Notes: a model not told the origin generated them from the sequence alone. DNA of 64,000 nucleotides from Carnobacterium maltaromaticum DSM 20342 (GCF_000744945.1 NZ_JQMX01000001.1:1612001-1676000); one strand, 5' to 3'. Shown: positions 19,266-27,933, numbered from the stretch's first letter. Program-made: numbers and translations.

Positions 19266-19330
19266 GAAATGACAGTTATTTACTAAACACTAGCGAATTT
19301 AGAACTTATTTACCTACTATCATCCTTTAA

Positions 19331-19435
19331 TTGAGAATCATTATCACTAATAACATTCTGTTTTCACAACACTATGTCCTAAATATGGATACTGAGAGTA
19401 ATTATCACTATCAACTGATTATAATCATTATCATT
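19331..19435 (+). promoter_or_regulatory. Fur/PerR-like boxes upstream of the metal ATPase
   Basis: Three related sites: TTGAGAATCATTATCAC (19331-19347), CTGAGAGTAATTATCAC (19392-19408) and GATTATAATCATTATCATT (19417-19435). The third matches the PerR box TTATAATNATTATAA at 13 of 15 positions and the Fur box hexamer GATAAT/ATTATC pattern. This suggests iron- or peroxide-responsive control of the gene at 19493. Confidence 0.65.
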
Positions 19436-19492
19436 TAGAAGGTTTATTTGTTATGCTTATGTCAGATGAAAAACAAAACGGAGGAGATACTG

Positions 19493-21439
19493 ATGAAATT
19501 ATTGAAAAATAATCCTGCAATGATTGCTACATTAATTAGTGGCCTATTGATTCTTTTAGGTTGGATTTTAAAATTGAATGCACAAGAAACGATTGCTACT
19601 TTTATTTTTTTGACATCTTTTATTATTGGTGGATTTAAGCAAGCAAAGGAAGGCTTTATTGATACCTATCAAAATAAAAATTTAAACGTAGATATTTTAA
19701 TGGTACTAGCGGCTATCGGGGCTTCTATTATCGGATATTGGATGGAAGGTGCACTTTTAATTTTTATCTTTTCTTTGAGCGGTTCATTAGAAGAATATGC
19801 AACAAATAAAAGCACTGAAGCTATTGCTAGCCTAATGCATATGCAACCTGAAACAGCTTTAAAAATCCAGAAAGATGGTAGCACTAAAGAAGTTTCAATT
19901 AAATCATTAGCTATTGGTGATTCAATCTTTGTGCCAAAAGGAGCGAGTATTCCTATTGATGGAATTATTGAAAAAGGGAATGCAATCATTGATGAAGCAG
20001 CTATTTCTGGTGAACCATTACCTGTTGAGAAATCAGTTGGAGATCCTATATTTGGTGGTACTATCAATCTTTATGAAGGTCTGACCTTTACCGTCAGCAA
20101 GGATGTACAGGACACTTTATTTTCTAAAATCATTCGACTGGTAGAAGAAGCCCAAAACACCCCTTCGAAAACAGCCACACTGATTAAAAAAATTGAAAGC
20201 ACATATGTAAAAATTGTATTAACTTTTGTTCCCATTATGATTGCTATTTTTTATTTTGGTTTACATTGGGGTTGGAATGAATCCTTTTATCGTGGGATGG
20301 TACTTTTAGTTGTCGCCTCGCCTTGCGCATTAGTCGCTTCCGCTACTCCCGCGACTTTAGCTGCCATTTCAAATGGAGCGAAGCACGGTATTTTATTTAA
20401 AGGTGGTGCTCACTTAGAAAATTTCAGCCAAATTAAGGCGATAGCCTTTGATAAAACAGGAACCTTAACCCAAGGTATGCCCGTTGTCACAGATTCGTAT
20501 TTTACTCCTGAGTGCACTACAAATGAAACAATCAATGCCGTTATTGCGATGGAAAAAACATCTACCCATCCTTTAGCTAAAGCCATTGTCAATTTCCTTG
20601 AACCTAAAATGACTGAGTCAATTGATTTACAGTTCATAAAAGATCAGACAGGTCATGGTTTAGCATGTCAGGCTTATGCAGATCAGTGGAAAATTGGGAA
20701 AAAAGAATATATTGGGGCAGACATCCAGGGAAATTCAGTTTTATTTCAAGAGGCTGAACTTTTACAAAAACAGGGAAAAACTGTGGTTTATATTACTAGA
20801 AATGATCAAACAGTTGGCTATTTAGGATTATTAGATGTTCCAAAAAGCGATGCAAAGGAAATGATTGCCTTCTTTAAAAAGCAGAACATCCAAACAATTA
20901 TGATTACCGGTGACAACGAAGCTACTGGTCAAACTATCGGTAAACAACTTGGTTTAGATAAAATTTATGCAAATTGTTTACCAGAAACAAAAACGACTAT
21001 CATAGCGGATTTAAAAGAAGAGTACGGAATGATTGCAATGGTAGGAGATGGAATCAATGATGCTCCGGCTTTAGCATCCGCTGCAATTGGGATTGCAATG
21101 GGGGCAGGTACAGATATTGCCATGGATGTCGCAGATGTTGTCTTAATGAAAAATGAACTTAGTAAATTAAATTATAGTTATGAACTTTCAAAAAAATTAA
21201 AGAAAATTACCATCCAAAATATGATTTTCTCTATCACGATCATCAGTGTATTGATCTTATCAAATCTTTTTCAACTCATTAATTTACCTCTGGGTGTTAT
21301 TGGTCACGAAGGAAGTACCATTCTCGTTATCCTTAATGGTTTACGATTGTTGCGACCAATGAAATCTCATCCCACTCGTTCAAAAATGAGAAAGCATTCT
21401 AGTAAAGAGACCTTCCTAACTAACAGTTCAACTAAGTAA
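19493..21439 (+). CDS. P1B4-type metal-exporting ATPase (PfeT/FrvA/ZosA-like)
   Basis: 648 residues, no N-terminal metal-binding domain. Motifs: SGEPLPVEK, the ion-site SPCAL near residue 275, phosphorylation site DKTGTLTQG near 319, the HP dipeptide in STHPLAKAIV, GDGINDAPALA, and HEGST in TM8 near residue 604. SPC plus HEGST marks the P1B4 group, whose Gram-positive members PfeT and FrvA export ferrous iron (sometimes zinc or cobalt). GGAGGAG 7 nt before the ATG at 19493 fixes the start; an earlier TTG at 19448 has no ribosome site. Fur/PerR-like boxes upstream agree with an iron role. Metal not proven. Confidence 0.85.
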   Translation: MKLLKNNPAMIATLISGLLILLGWILKLNAQETIATFIFLTSFIIGGFKQAKEGFIDTYQNKNLNVDILMVLAAIGASIIGYWMEGALLIFIFSLSGSLEEYATNKSTEAIASLMHMQPETALKIQKDGSTKEVSIKSLAIGDSIFVPKGASIPIDGIIEKGNAIIDEAAISGEPLPVEKSVGDPIFGGTINLYEGLTFTVSKDVQDTLFSKIIRLVEEAQNTPSKTATLIKKIESTYVKIVLTFVPIMIAIFYFGLHWGWNESFYRGMVLLVVASPCALVASATPATLAAISNGAKHGILFKGGAHLENFSQIKAIAFDKTGTLTQGMPVVTDSYFTPECTTNETINAVIAMEKTSTHPLAKAIVNFLEPKMTESIDLQFIKDQTGHGLACQAYADQWKIGKKEYIGADIQGNSVLFQEAELLQKQGKTVVYITRNDQTVGYLGLLDVPKSDAKEMIAFFKKQNIQTIMITGDNEATGQTIGKQLGLDKIYANCLPETKTTIIADLKEEYGMIAMVGDGINDAPALASAAIGIAMGAGTDIAMDVADVVLMKNELSKLNYSYELSKKLKKITIQNMIFSITIISVLILSNLFQLINLPLGVIGHEGSTILVILNGLRLLRPMKSHPTRSKMRKHSSKETFLTNSSTK

Positions 21440-21452
21440 AAAAACAGAAAAG

Positions 21453-21490
21453 ATCAGCTGAATGACAAAAATCTCAGCTGATTTTTTTTA
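21453..21490. terminator. Terminator after the metal ATPase
   Basis: Stem ATCAGCTGA / TCAGCTGAT, 12-nt loop, followed by a run of eight T on the plus strand. The minus-strand HTH-TPR gene ends 4 nt away and can use the same structure. Confidence 0.85.
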
Positions 21491-21493
21491 TGA

Positions 21494-22381
21494 TTACCAA
21501 TAAGGATAATCATCCAGACTATCATTTTTTTGGTTATTCTTAAGTACATCCATTAAACACTGATTTTTACTCTCCTTAGCTGCATAAAAAGCATTGACTA
21601 AATAATCTTCTGCTTCACTTAATCGATTTAACTTTTTTAAATTAAAGCCTTTTTCATAATATAAGATACCTAGATAATCCTTTAATTGGTGTTTGTTTTG
21701 TAATTTTATGCCTTTTTCACAAAATTCGACAGCTTTTGTATACTCTTTATCCCTTGAATAGTACTTCGCCAACGTATAATAAATTTTGGCTATTTCGCTA
21801 CTAGCTTGCAACGTAGATACCGTCTTTAAGGACTGCTTAACTAACTGTTCTGATTTTTTAAAATAAGTATGGGCTTTACGAGGCTCGGAGTTTAATAAAT
21901 AGGCAACTCCCATGCCATTAGTAGCCAATAAATCTAAGTGATCAGCCTGATTCGTTGTTTTAGTTAACAAAGTTAAACTAAAATGATAAAAGGCATCTGA
22001 ATAAGTATGATATCCTAATAAAGTATTTACACCATAATAATAATGGTATTGCTTAATCTCACTTGGATTTTCTAATTGATCGATTTTAATCTTTTCTGTT
22101 AAGAAGGCTAAGCTTTCCTGATAGTGCTGTTGGCTAATCAAAGTTCTGACATGAGCATATATCTTAGTATAACGCGCTTTTGTTGTAATCCCTTCATACA
22201 GATTATCTACTTTTAAACCTAACCGTTTATAGATAGCTACAATTAATGCTAACGAAGGTTGCGAATTCCCCTTTTCTAAGTGGCTAATGGTTGCTTGGGC
22301 ACAAATTCCTTTTGCCAACTCTTTTTGAGTCAAACCATTAGCTAACCTGCTTTTTTTCACTCTCAGACCGATTCTTTTCAT
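21494..22381 (-). CDS. HTH-TPR regulator, RNPP type, paralogue 2
   Basis: 295 residues. N-terminal helix-turn-helix GLTQKELAKGICAQATISHLEKG, then TPR-like helices (KAHTYFKKSEQLVKQ, YTKAVEFCEKGIKLQNK, LSEAEDYLVNAFYAAK) and the closing motif DDYPYW. Same layout as paralogues at 7824 and 22580, with which it shares the QATIS helix. RNPP proteins bind short imported peptides through the TPR region and change DNA binding. An 18-bp perfect palindrome lies 120 nt upstream. Ligand and targets are unknown. Confidence 0.75.
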   Translation of the reverse strand: MKRIGLRVKKSRLANGLTQKELAKGICAQATISHLEKGNSQPSLALIVAIYKRLGLKVDNLYEGITTKARYTKIYAHVRTLISQQHYQESLAFLTEKIKIDQLENPSEIKQYHYYYGVNTLLGYHTYSDAFYHFSLTLLTKTTNQADHLDLLATNGMGVAYLLNSEPRKAHTYFKKSEQLVKQSLKTVSTLQASSEIAKIYYTLAKYYSRDKEYTKAVEFCEKGIKLQNKHQLKDYLGILYYEKGFNLKKLNRLSEAEDYLVNAFYAAKESKNQCLMDVLKNNQKNDSLDDYPYW

Positions 22382-22501
22382 CTTTATTCCACTCCTACCT
22401 ATTTAATTATAGTTTTTCTAAATATAGCCACAAGAATATTACCAAAACTCTAATTCATATTACAACAATTATATCACACTTGGCATTTTAATTGCTAACG
22501 A

Positions 22502-22519
22502 ATTTTACTGCAGTAAAAT
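22502..22519. promoter_or_regulatory. 18-bp perfect palindrome between the two HTH-TPR genes
   Basis: ATTTTACTG / CAGTAAAAT with no spacer, in the 198-nt gap upstream of the regulator at 21494. Candidate operator, possibly autoregulatory; no functional evidence. Confidence 0.45.
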
Positions 22520-22579
22520 AAGACTACAATAAGCATTGCAGCCTCATTAATTTACTCTATTTATTAATTATAATTTTTT

Positions 22580-23461
22580 TCACCAATAGCGATACCCTTC
22601 AAGCTGATAATTCCCTACTTGTTCTTTAATCAACTTAACCAATGTTGTATTTTGATTAAACTCAGCCATTGCTGCTGAATAGAAAAATTGTTGTTCCGCT
22701 TCTTTTTTCTTGCCTAATGCAGCTAAACTACTTCCTTTTTCATAAATTAGAGTATCTAGACAAAAGAAAACTTGCTCATTTTTTTGAATCGCAATCCCTA
22801 AATTAATTAGGTTTAAAGCCTTTTTGTATTCTTCAATTTTCCGATAAAATTTGGCTACTCTACAGTAAATAGTTATCATTTCAACATTATCCTGATGTTG
22901 ATTTTTTAAGCTATCCAATTGATTAAGGCCTCTTTCAAAATACGTTTTTGCTTTACTTTCTTCTGAATTTAACTGGTAAGCTAGGCCTATTCCAGTGGAT
23001 ATTAATACATCAATACTTGTAATATGTTTACCTGTTTCAGTAAATAACGCTAAATTCAAGTTATAAAACGCATCCGAAAAATTATTCTTAGCGAGTAAGC
23101 TTGTAATTCCTAAATAATAATAATAGTGCTTTATTTCACTATTTGTTTCTAAGTTTTCAACTTTAATTTCAGTAGTTAAACTTTTGTATGCTTCCTTATA
23201 TTTTTCCTTTCCACAAAGCATTTTTATTTGCTTAAACACTTCGCTATACCCGTTGCCATTTAATTCTGTGTGCTCATATATTTCACTAAAATCAATATCT
23301 AAGCGACTTGCAATGGCAAGTAAGGTTCCGAGTCCTGGAAAACTAGAACCATTTTCCAAGTTACTAATAGTAGCTTGGGTACAAATTCCTTCAGCTAGAC
23401 CTTTTTGGGTAACGCCTTTAACTATTCTTGTTTCCTTAACTTTTTGACCAAAATGTTCCAC
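22580..23461 (-). CDS. HTH-TPR regulator, RNPP type, paralogue 3
   Basis: 293 residues. N-terminal helix-turn-helix GVTQKGLAEGICTQATISNLENG, helical TPR repeats (KAKTYFERGLNQLDSL, YKKALNLINLGIAIQKNEQ, KKEAEQQFFYSAAMAE) and the closing motif LEGYRYW. It is divergent from the two small membrane proteins at 23.8 and 24.3 kb, which makes them its most likely targets or partners. GAAAGAAGGGC precedes the ATG. The three copies within 16 kb point to local duplication and later divergence. Confidence 0.75.
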   Translation of the reverse strand: MEHFGQKVKETRIVKGVTQKGLAEGICTQATISNLENGSSFPGLGTLLAIASRLDIDFSEIYEHTELNGNGYSEVFKQIKMLCGKEKYKEAYKSLTTEIKVENLETNSEIKHYYYYLGITSLLAKNNFSDAFYNLNLALFTETGKHITSIDVLISTGIGLAYQLNSEESKAKTYFERGLNQLDSLKNQHQDNVEMITIYCRVAKFYRKIEEYKKALNLINLGIAIQKNEQVFFCLDTLIYEKGSSLAALGKKKEAEQQFFYSAAMAEFNQNTTLVKLIKEQVGNYQLEGYRYW

Positions 23462-23787
23462 TATAAAAGCCCTTCTTTCTAGTTTTTATTTACAAATTTA
23501 TCCAAAATAAGTTCTAAAAACGCTACACTAAAATTCTATTCTATTTTAATTTTTTTAAATTACGAACTATTTTTATTATAACTAATATCAAAATAAAATA
23601 AATATAAAAACATGTTTTATTATTCCTAAAATAAAGTAAAAAATAAAAGTTAAGTACCTGAAACAGTTGTCATTTCGCTTCTAATTAAAATTCAAACTCT
23701 GAATTTTTCTTTATTTTATGTGCATCTGATAAAATTCTGTTATACTATAGAATGAAGAATTTCAAATGAAGAGGAAGAAAAAGAAGT
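23462..23787. promoter_or_regulatory. AT-rich divergent promoter region
   Basis: 326 nt between the regulator at 22580 and the membrane gene at 23788, with long A/T tracts (curved DNA likely). A clear -10 TATACT (23742-23747) faces the plus-strand gene. I see no convincing dyad and no small gene. Confidence 0.5.
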
Positions 23788-24111
23788 ATGAAAAATAAAA
23801 AAATAAATAAAGGTGCCTTCATTGGAGTTGTTGGATTTAACTCTAGTATTGGACTTGGAGCCTTAATAGTGCTGTACGCTATTCTCGCTTGCCTTTGGGT
23901 AATTACATTGTTATGTATCGCTTGTCCAGCAATAATGATTTTTGCTGGAGTGATTCATTTACAAACAGTCACTGCAATTCGAATTTTTATTTCAGTCTTA
24001 GTCTGTAGTGGCGGAGTTGAATTAGCACCCATCACACTAAAATTAACACACCATCTCATTAACTTAACAAAACAATACCTAAATTTGAGTAAAAAAATGT
24101 TTTATTCCTAA
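23788..24111 (+). CDS. Small membrane protein, paralogue A, function unknown
   Basis: 107 residues: a short basic N-terminus (MKNKKINKG), three hydrophobic helices (about 15-35, 37-58, 65-85) and an amphipathic C-terminal helix (LINLTKQYLNLSKKMF). The neighbour at 24307 has the same length and the same arrangement (KKIN near the N-terminus, LIKLTKDY at the C-terminus), so they are paralogues. The layout resembles the C-terminal membrane part of DUF1700/HAAS proteins, but without the N-terminal domain; I do not assign it. Ribosome site GAGGAAG lies upstream. Divergent from an RNPP-type regulator. Confidence 0.7.
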   Translation: MKNKKINKGAFIGVVGFNSSIGLGALIVLYAILACLWVITLLCIACPAIMIFAGVIHLQTVTAIRIFISVLVCSGGVELAPITLKLTHHLINLTKQYLNLSKKMFYS

Positions 24112-24151
24112 ATGTGACTATCACAGAATAAATCAGAAAACTAACCCATTT

Positions 24152-24188
24152 AAACAGCTGGAAAAATACTTTTCCAGTTGTTTTTTTG
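24152..24188 (+). terminator. Terminator after membrane protein A
   Basis: AACAGCTGGAAAA / TTTTCCAGTTGTT with a 4-nt loop and a run of seven T. It separates the two paralogous membrane genes, so each needs its own promoter or read-through. Confidence 0.85.
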
Positions 24189-24306
24189 TTATTATTAACC
24201 CTTGTCCGCAATAAGTTGGAGAAAAAATTCAGCCTTTAGCAGGAGGATAAAGTTGCCCTACTCCGTTATTATTAATTTATAGAAAGTTGCTTTGGAGGGT
24301 TATACT

Positions 24307-24630
24307 ATGGGACATAAAAAAATTAATTGGAAAAATTTGGTTGGGATTATTTTATTTAATCTGCTTATCGCAAGCCTAATTGTGCTTTTTTTCTACAGTA
24401 TTGCGGCTATTTTGTGGGTAAGTATTTTTACTTTAACCGTTTCACCCTTTTTAGTTATTATTGCAGATGTATTGCATTATCTCCCTTTTAGTATGGAAAA
24501 CCTAATTATTGGAACGTTATTTTATGCACTAGCTATGCTTTTAGTTCCTATAGTTGCAAAATATACGACTAAACTAATTAAATTAACTAAAGATTACATT
24601 CTCTATACGATAAAATTCCTCTATTATTAA
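24307..24630 (+). CDS. Small membrane protein, paralogue B, function unknown
   Basis: 107 residues from the ATG at 24307, which follows GGAGGG with 7-nt spacing; an in-frame TTG at 24292 overlaps the ribosome site and is not used. Three hydrophobic helices (14-35, 37-58, 67-87), basic N-terminus (GHKKINWKN) and C-terminal amphipathic helix (LIKLTKDYILYTIKF). Paralogue of the gene at 23788, equal in length. Function unknown; possible immunity, stress or envelope protein controlled by the adjacent RNPP-type regulators. Confidence 0.7.
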   Translation: MGHKKINWKNLVGIILFNLLIASLIVLFFYSIAAILWVSIFTLTVSPFLVIIADVLHYLPFSMENLIIGTLFYALAMLLVPIVAKYTTKLIKLTKDYILYTIKFLYY

Positions 24631-24645
24631 AGAGTAACGATAAAT

Positions 24646-24675
24646 AAAACCGCCACTAATTTAGTGACGGTTTTT
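24646..24675. terminator. Bidirectional terminator, membrane protein B / aspartokinase
   Basis: Stem ACCGCCACTAA / TTAGTGACGGT (one mismatch) with A-run before and TTTTT after, between convergent genes. Confidence 0.8.
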
Positions 24676-24676
24676 C

Positions 24677-26029
24677 CTATTTAGTAAAAAATGCTTCATA
24701 CAAAGCCGTTAACGCTTTTTCTTCATCTGCTTCTGAAACACCAAACATCATACTAACCTCAGAAGAACCTTGGTTAATCATTTCAATATTAATATTATTT
24801 TTTGATAAAGCCTCTGAAGCTTTACTCATCGTTCCAATATTGCAGCGCATATCTTCCCCCACAACCATCATCAAAGCAATATGATGTTGAATTGTGACAA
24901 TATCGGCTCCTAATTCATTCTTTAATTGACTGACTAGCTTCGCTTCTTTTTCTTTCGTTAATTGATCACTACGTAAAATGACTGTCAAATCGTCGATTCC
25001 TGATGGCGTGTGTTCATAACTTAAACCATCTAACTCTAATATCTCTAAAACTTTTCGCCCAAAACCAATTTCACGGTTCATTAAATATTTCTCAATATAA
25101 ATACTACTGAATCCATTTGAACTAGCAATACCAACAACAGCTTGATTGGTTTGTTTACGTTCTGGCGTAATTCTTGTTCCTTCAGCAGTTGGGTTATTTG
25201 TATTTTTTATTTGAACTGGAATTCCACCACGAAAGGCAGGATAAAGAGCTTCATCATGAAAAACTGAAAAACCCGCATAGGATAGCTCACGCATTTCTTT
25301 ATAAGTTAAATTCACGATTTCTGCTGGATCTTTAACAACATTAGGATTGGCCGCATAGATTGCATCCACATCCGTAAAGTTTTCATACAGATCTGCCTTA
25401 ACTCCATTTGCAACAATGGCTCCAGTAATATCTGAGCCGCCACGAGAAAACGTACTGATTTTACCTGATTTTGTATACCCAAAGAATCCTGGAATAATAA
25501 CAATTCCGTCTTTTTCACGTAAGTTATATAAATTCGTGTAAGCTTCTGGCAGAACCTGTGCATTTCCTGGCTCATCCGTTACAAACAATCCGGCTTCTAA
25601 AGGATTGACATAACTAGCTTTTAATCCTTCACGATTAAAATAAGTAGCAATTAATTTTGCATTATTATTTTCGCCGCTAGCTTTAAATGCATCTAAATAG
25701 TACTCTGGTTGAGTCTTATCTCCAGCAATTAACTCTGTTAAATTCTGTTTAATTTCGGTAATAATCTCAGAACCTAAGTCTAATTCTTCTGCAATACTGG
25801 CATATCGAGCGATTATTTTTTCTAGAATAGGTTGAACATCTTCATTTATTAATGATTTGGTGGCACAATCAATTAGCAAGTCTGTGACTTTTTCATCCGC
25901 TTTTGAGCGTTTGCCTGGCGCTGAAACAACGACAAACTTGCGTGTTGGATCCTCTTTTACAATTTGAAATACTTTCTTTAATTGGACTCCTGAAGCTAAT
26001 GAGCTTCCACCAAATTTAACGACTTTCAT
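24677..26029 (-). CDS. Aspartate kinase
   Basis: 450 residues; catalyses ATP-dependent phosphorylation of aspartate, first step to lysine, threonine, methionine and diaminopimelate. N-terminal KFGGSSLASG, catalytic-core FSRGGSDITGA and the C-terminal pair of ACT domains (VVGIASSNGFSSIYIEKYLM; MMVVGEDMRCNIGTMSKASEALS) are all present. The sequence type is the monofunctional YclM/ThrD-like form common in Lactobacillales, so lysine or threonine feedback is expected. It is monocistronic, and no riboswitch (lysine L-box) is seen in the 240 nt upstream. Symbol left open because lysC and thrD are both used. Confidence 0.92.
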   Translation of the reverse strand: MKVVKFGGSSLASGVQLKKVFQIVKEDPTRKFVVVSAPGKRSKADEKVTDLLIDCATKSLINEDVQPILEKIIARYASIAEELDLGSEIITEIKQNLTELIAGDKTQPEYYLDAFKASGENNNAKLIATYFNREGLKASYVNPLEAGLFVTDEPGNAQVLPEAYTNLYNLREKDGIVIIPGFFGYTKSGKISTFSRGGSDITGAIVANGVKADLYENFTDVDAIYAANPNVVKDPAEIVNLTYKEMRELSYAGFSVFHDEALYPAFRGGIPVQIKNTNNPTAEGTRITPERKQTNQAVVGIASSNGFSSIYIEKYLMNREIGFGRKVLEILELDGLSYEHTPSGIDDLTVILRSDQLTKEKEAKLVSQLKNELGADIVTIQHHIALMMVVGEDMRCNIGTMSKASEALSKNNINIEMINQGSSEVSMMFGVSEADEEKALTALYEAFFTK

Positions 26030-26277
26030 TGTGTCACATCCTTTTTCTCATTTTTTTTTAATATACTTTCCATTTTCGCCTTTTTCCGGTCAAGAAGCAA
26101 TCTTTTTTTGCACTTTTTTCTAAAAAAACCAAATTTCATCTCTTTTTCTTTAAGAAACCTTAAAGAATTGTCTAAAACGACTTCAAGATTCCCTTTATAG
26201 GGTAAAATTAACTAAGTAAAATGACTAATGATTTTAGTAGAAAATTCTGCTAAATCTTTAGAAGGGAGATTAATTGA

Positions 26278-26673
26278 ATGGGTAAAAAAAATGGCTTAAA
26301 AGTATTAGTGGGGCTTTCAATGCTCGCCGGGGTAACAGGATCTGTTTTATTTAAGAAACAACAAAGAAAACGGGTGCGTATTGGTAAACCCGTGTTTGAA
26401 CATTTTCAAGGTCAATGGCGTAAAAAAGATGACGCTGACACACAATTAATTTTCCTATCCATTTCAAGTGAAGGTGAATTCTTTCTAAATCAAAAGGAAT
26501 TGGCTGGAAAAATCATTCATGCTACAGATCAAAAACTTGTTTTTGAAGATTCATTTGGTTATCAACTTGTTTTAGAGCTGACAGCCCCTGGGGAATTAAC
26601 CCTTTATGATGATGCAGAGGAACAAGATTATTTCTTAGAAAAAATAGTTGATTCAGAAGAATTCTCTGATTAA
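26278..26673 (+). CDS. DUF4828-type small protein
   Basis: 131 residues. A basic N-terminus with one hydrophobic segment (LKVLVGLSMLAGVTGSVLF) is followed by a basic stretch (KKQQRKRVRIGK) and a lipocalin-like beta-rich domain (FEHFQGQWRKKDD, FEDSFGYQLVLELT, GELTLYDDAEEQDYFLEKI). This matches the DUF4828 family of Lactobacillales, which has no known function. The protein is probably anchored by the N-terminal segment with the domain on one membrane face. GAAGGGAG lies before the ATG. It is followed 27 nt later by an SPFH gene and is probably co-transcribed. Confidence 0.7.
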   Translation: MGKKNGLKVLVGLSMLAGVTGSVLFKKQQRKRVRIGKPVFEHFQGQWRKKDDADTQLIFLSISSEGEFFLNQKELAGKIIHATDQKLVFEDSFGYQLVLELTAPGELTLYDDAEEQDYFLEKIVDSEEFSD

Positions 26674-26700
26674 ATCGAAGACTAAAAGGAGTTGTGTTTA

Positions 26701-27576
26701 ATGAAAGAGAAAAAAACGTTGGCTATTAATGGCTATATTGGCATTATTATTTTAATTCTTATGGCCCTATTGGGAGTTTGGTTGTTTATTTCAGGAACCG
26801 GATCACTTGGTGGCTCAGTAAGTGTGCCTTTGTTAGTTTCTGGAGGAGTATTGTTAATTTTATCAGGTATTTTTGCTAGTACCGTTACAATTGTTGCCCC
26901 AAATCAAGCCAAAATTATTGTTTTATTTGGTCGTTATTTAGGAACGATTCGCAACAATGGTATGTTTATCACCGTTCCATTTACAAATAAATTGCATATT
27001 TCTTTACGCGTGCGTAATTTTAATAGTTCAAAACTAAAAGTTAATGATGTGGATGGCAATCCGATTGAAATCGCTGCTGTAGTCGTTTTTCGCGTGATTG
27101 ATACAGCGAAAGCTGCTTTTGACGTTGATTTTTATGAAGACTTTATTGAAATCCAAAGTGAAACAGCGATTCGACATGTTGCCACTAAATACCCCTATGA
27201 CTCTTTTCAAGATACCGATGTAACTTTACGTGGGAATTCAGCTGAAGTCTCACAGGAGTTGACAGAAGAGCTACAACGTCGCTTGGAGGTTGCTGGTGTT
27301 GAAATCATTGAGGCTCGCTTAACCCATTTGGCTTATTCAACTGAAATTGCCAGTGCGATGTTGCAACGTCAACAAGCAAAAGCGATTTTAAGTGCTCGCC
27401 AAATTATTGTTGAAGGTGCCGTTGGTATGACTCAATTGGCCATTGCTCAATTAGAAGAAGAAGGCGTCCTGAAATTAGATGACGAACGCCGCTTGCAATT
27501 GGTGAATAATTTATTAGTATCGATTATTACCGATAAAGGTACTCAGCCTGTGATTAATACTGGCGATGTGAGTTAA
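26701..27576 (+). CDS. SPFH/band-7 domain membrane protein
   Basis: 291 residues. Two N-terminal hydrophobic segments (IGIIILILMALLGVWLFI; VPLLVSGGVLLILSGIFAS) precede an SPFH domain (VAPNQAKIIVLFGRYLGTI, LRVRNFNSSKLKVNDVDGNPIEIAAVVVFRV) and a helical tail rich in Ala/Glu (QRQQAKAILSARQIIVEGAVGMTQLAIAQLEEE). SPFH proteins form oligomeric membrane microdomain assemblies linked to stress tolerance. AAAGGAG 9 nt before the ATG at 26701 fixes the start; an earlier TTG touches the ribosome site. Ends at a strong terminator. Confidence 0.88.
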   Translation: MKEKKTLAINGYIGIIILILMALLGVWLFISGTGSLGGSVSVPLLVSGGVLLILSGIFASTVTIVAPNQAKIIVLFGRYLGTIRNNGMFITVPFTNKLHISLRVRNFNSSKLKVNDVDGNPIEIAAVVVFRVIDTAKAAFDVDFYEDFIEIQSETAIRHVATKYPYDSFQDTDVTLRGNSAEVSQELTEELQRRLEVAGVEIIEARLTHLAYSTEIASAMLQRQQAKAILSARQIIVEGAVGMTQLAIAQLEEEGVLKLDDERRLQLVNNLLVSIITDKGTQPVINTGDVS

Positions 27577-27577
27577 T

Positions 27578-27628
27578 AAAACGACTAAGTACTTTTCAGA
27601 ATACTGGAAAGTACTTAGTCGTTTTTAG
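27578..27628 (+). terminator. Terminator of DUF4828-SPFH operon
   Basis: Stem of about 20 bp, AACGACTAAGTACTTT / AAAGTACTTAGTCGTT with one mismatch near the loop, followed by TTTTT. Confidence 0.92.
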
Positions 27629-27744
27629 TGTTTAGACTGTTACTATTCTTTTATACTGTCATATCCTCAATTTAAGTATGTGGCAATTCTAATAGAAAAT
27701 ATAGTAAAATTTTATATACGTACATTGCTTGTTCGATTTTATGC

Positions 27745-27750
27745 TAAAAT
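27745..27750 (+). promoter_or_regulatory. Candidate extended -10 for the acetyltransferase transcript
   Basis: TGCTAAAAT is an extended -10 element just upstream of the repeat at 27759. No good -35 is present at normal spacing. If used, the transcript would begin with the structured repeat and then the leader peptide. Confidence 0.4.
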
Positions 27751-27758
27751 AATAAACA

Positions 27759-27919
27759 GTTAGCAAAGCTAACCGACTCAACAAACTTTTTACTAAGGCT
27801 AGTTCTTTTGAGCCAACTCTTCGGAAAAAAGATAAATCCCCAAAAAAGTTAAGAGACACTTTTCTTGGAATTTCCTATTTTTCTGCCAGAGCTAAACGAC
27901 TCAACAAACTTTTTATTTA
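27759..27919 (+). repeat. Structured dispersed repeat, tail-body-tail, before the leader peptide
   Basis: Begins with a mini-hairpin GTTAGC/GCTAAC, then tail CTCAACAAACTTTTTACTA, a body with GGCTAGTTCTTTTGAGCC, TTCGGAAAAAAGAT, and the hairpin AAAAAAGT...ACTTTT / TTGGAATTT, then TATTTTTCTGCC and a second tail CTCAACAAACTTTTTATT. It ends 5 nt before AGGAGG. It is the same orientation, relative to the gene, as the blocks in kdp. Confidence 0.85.
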
Positions 27920-27933
27920 CAGGAGGTATCTCA

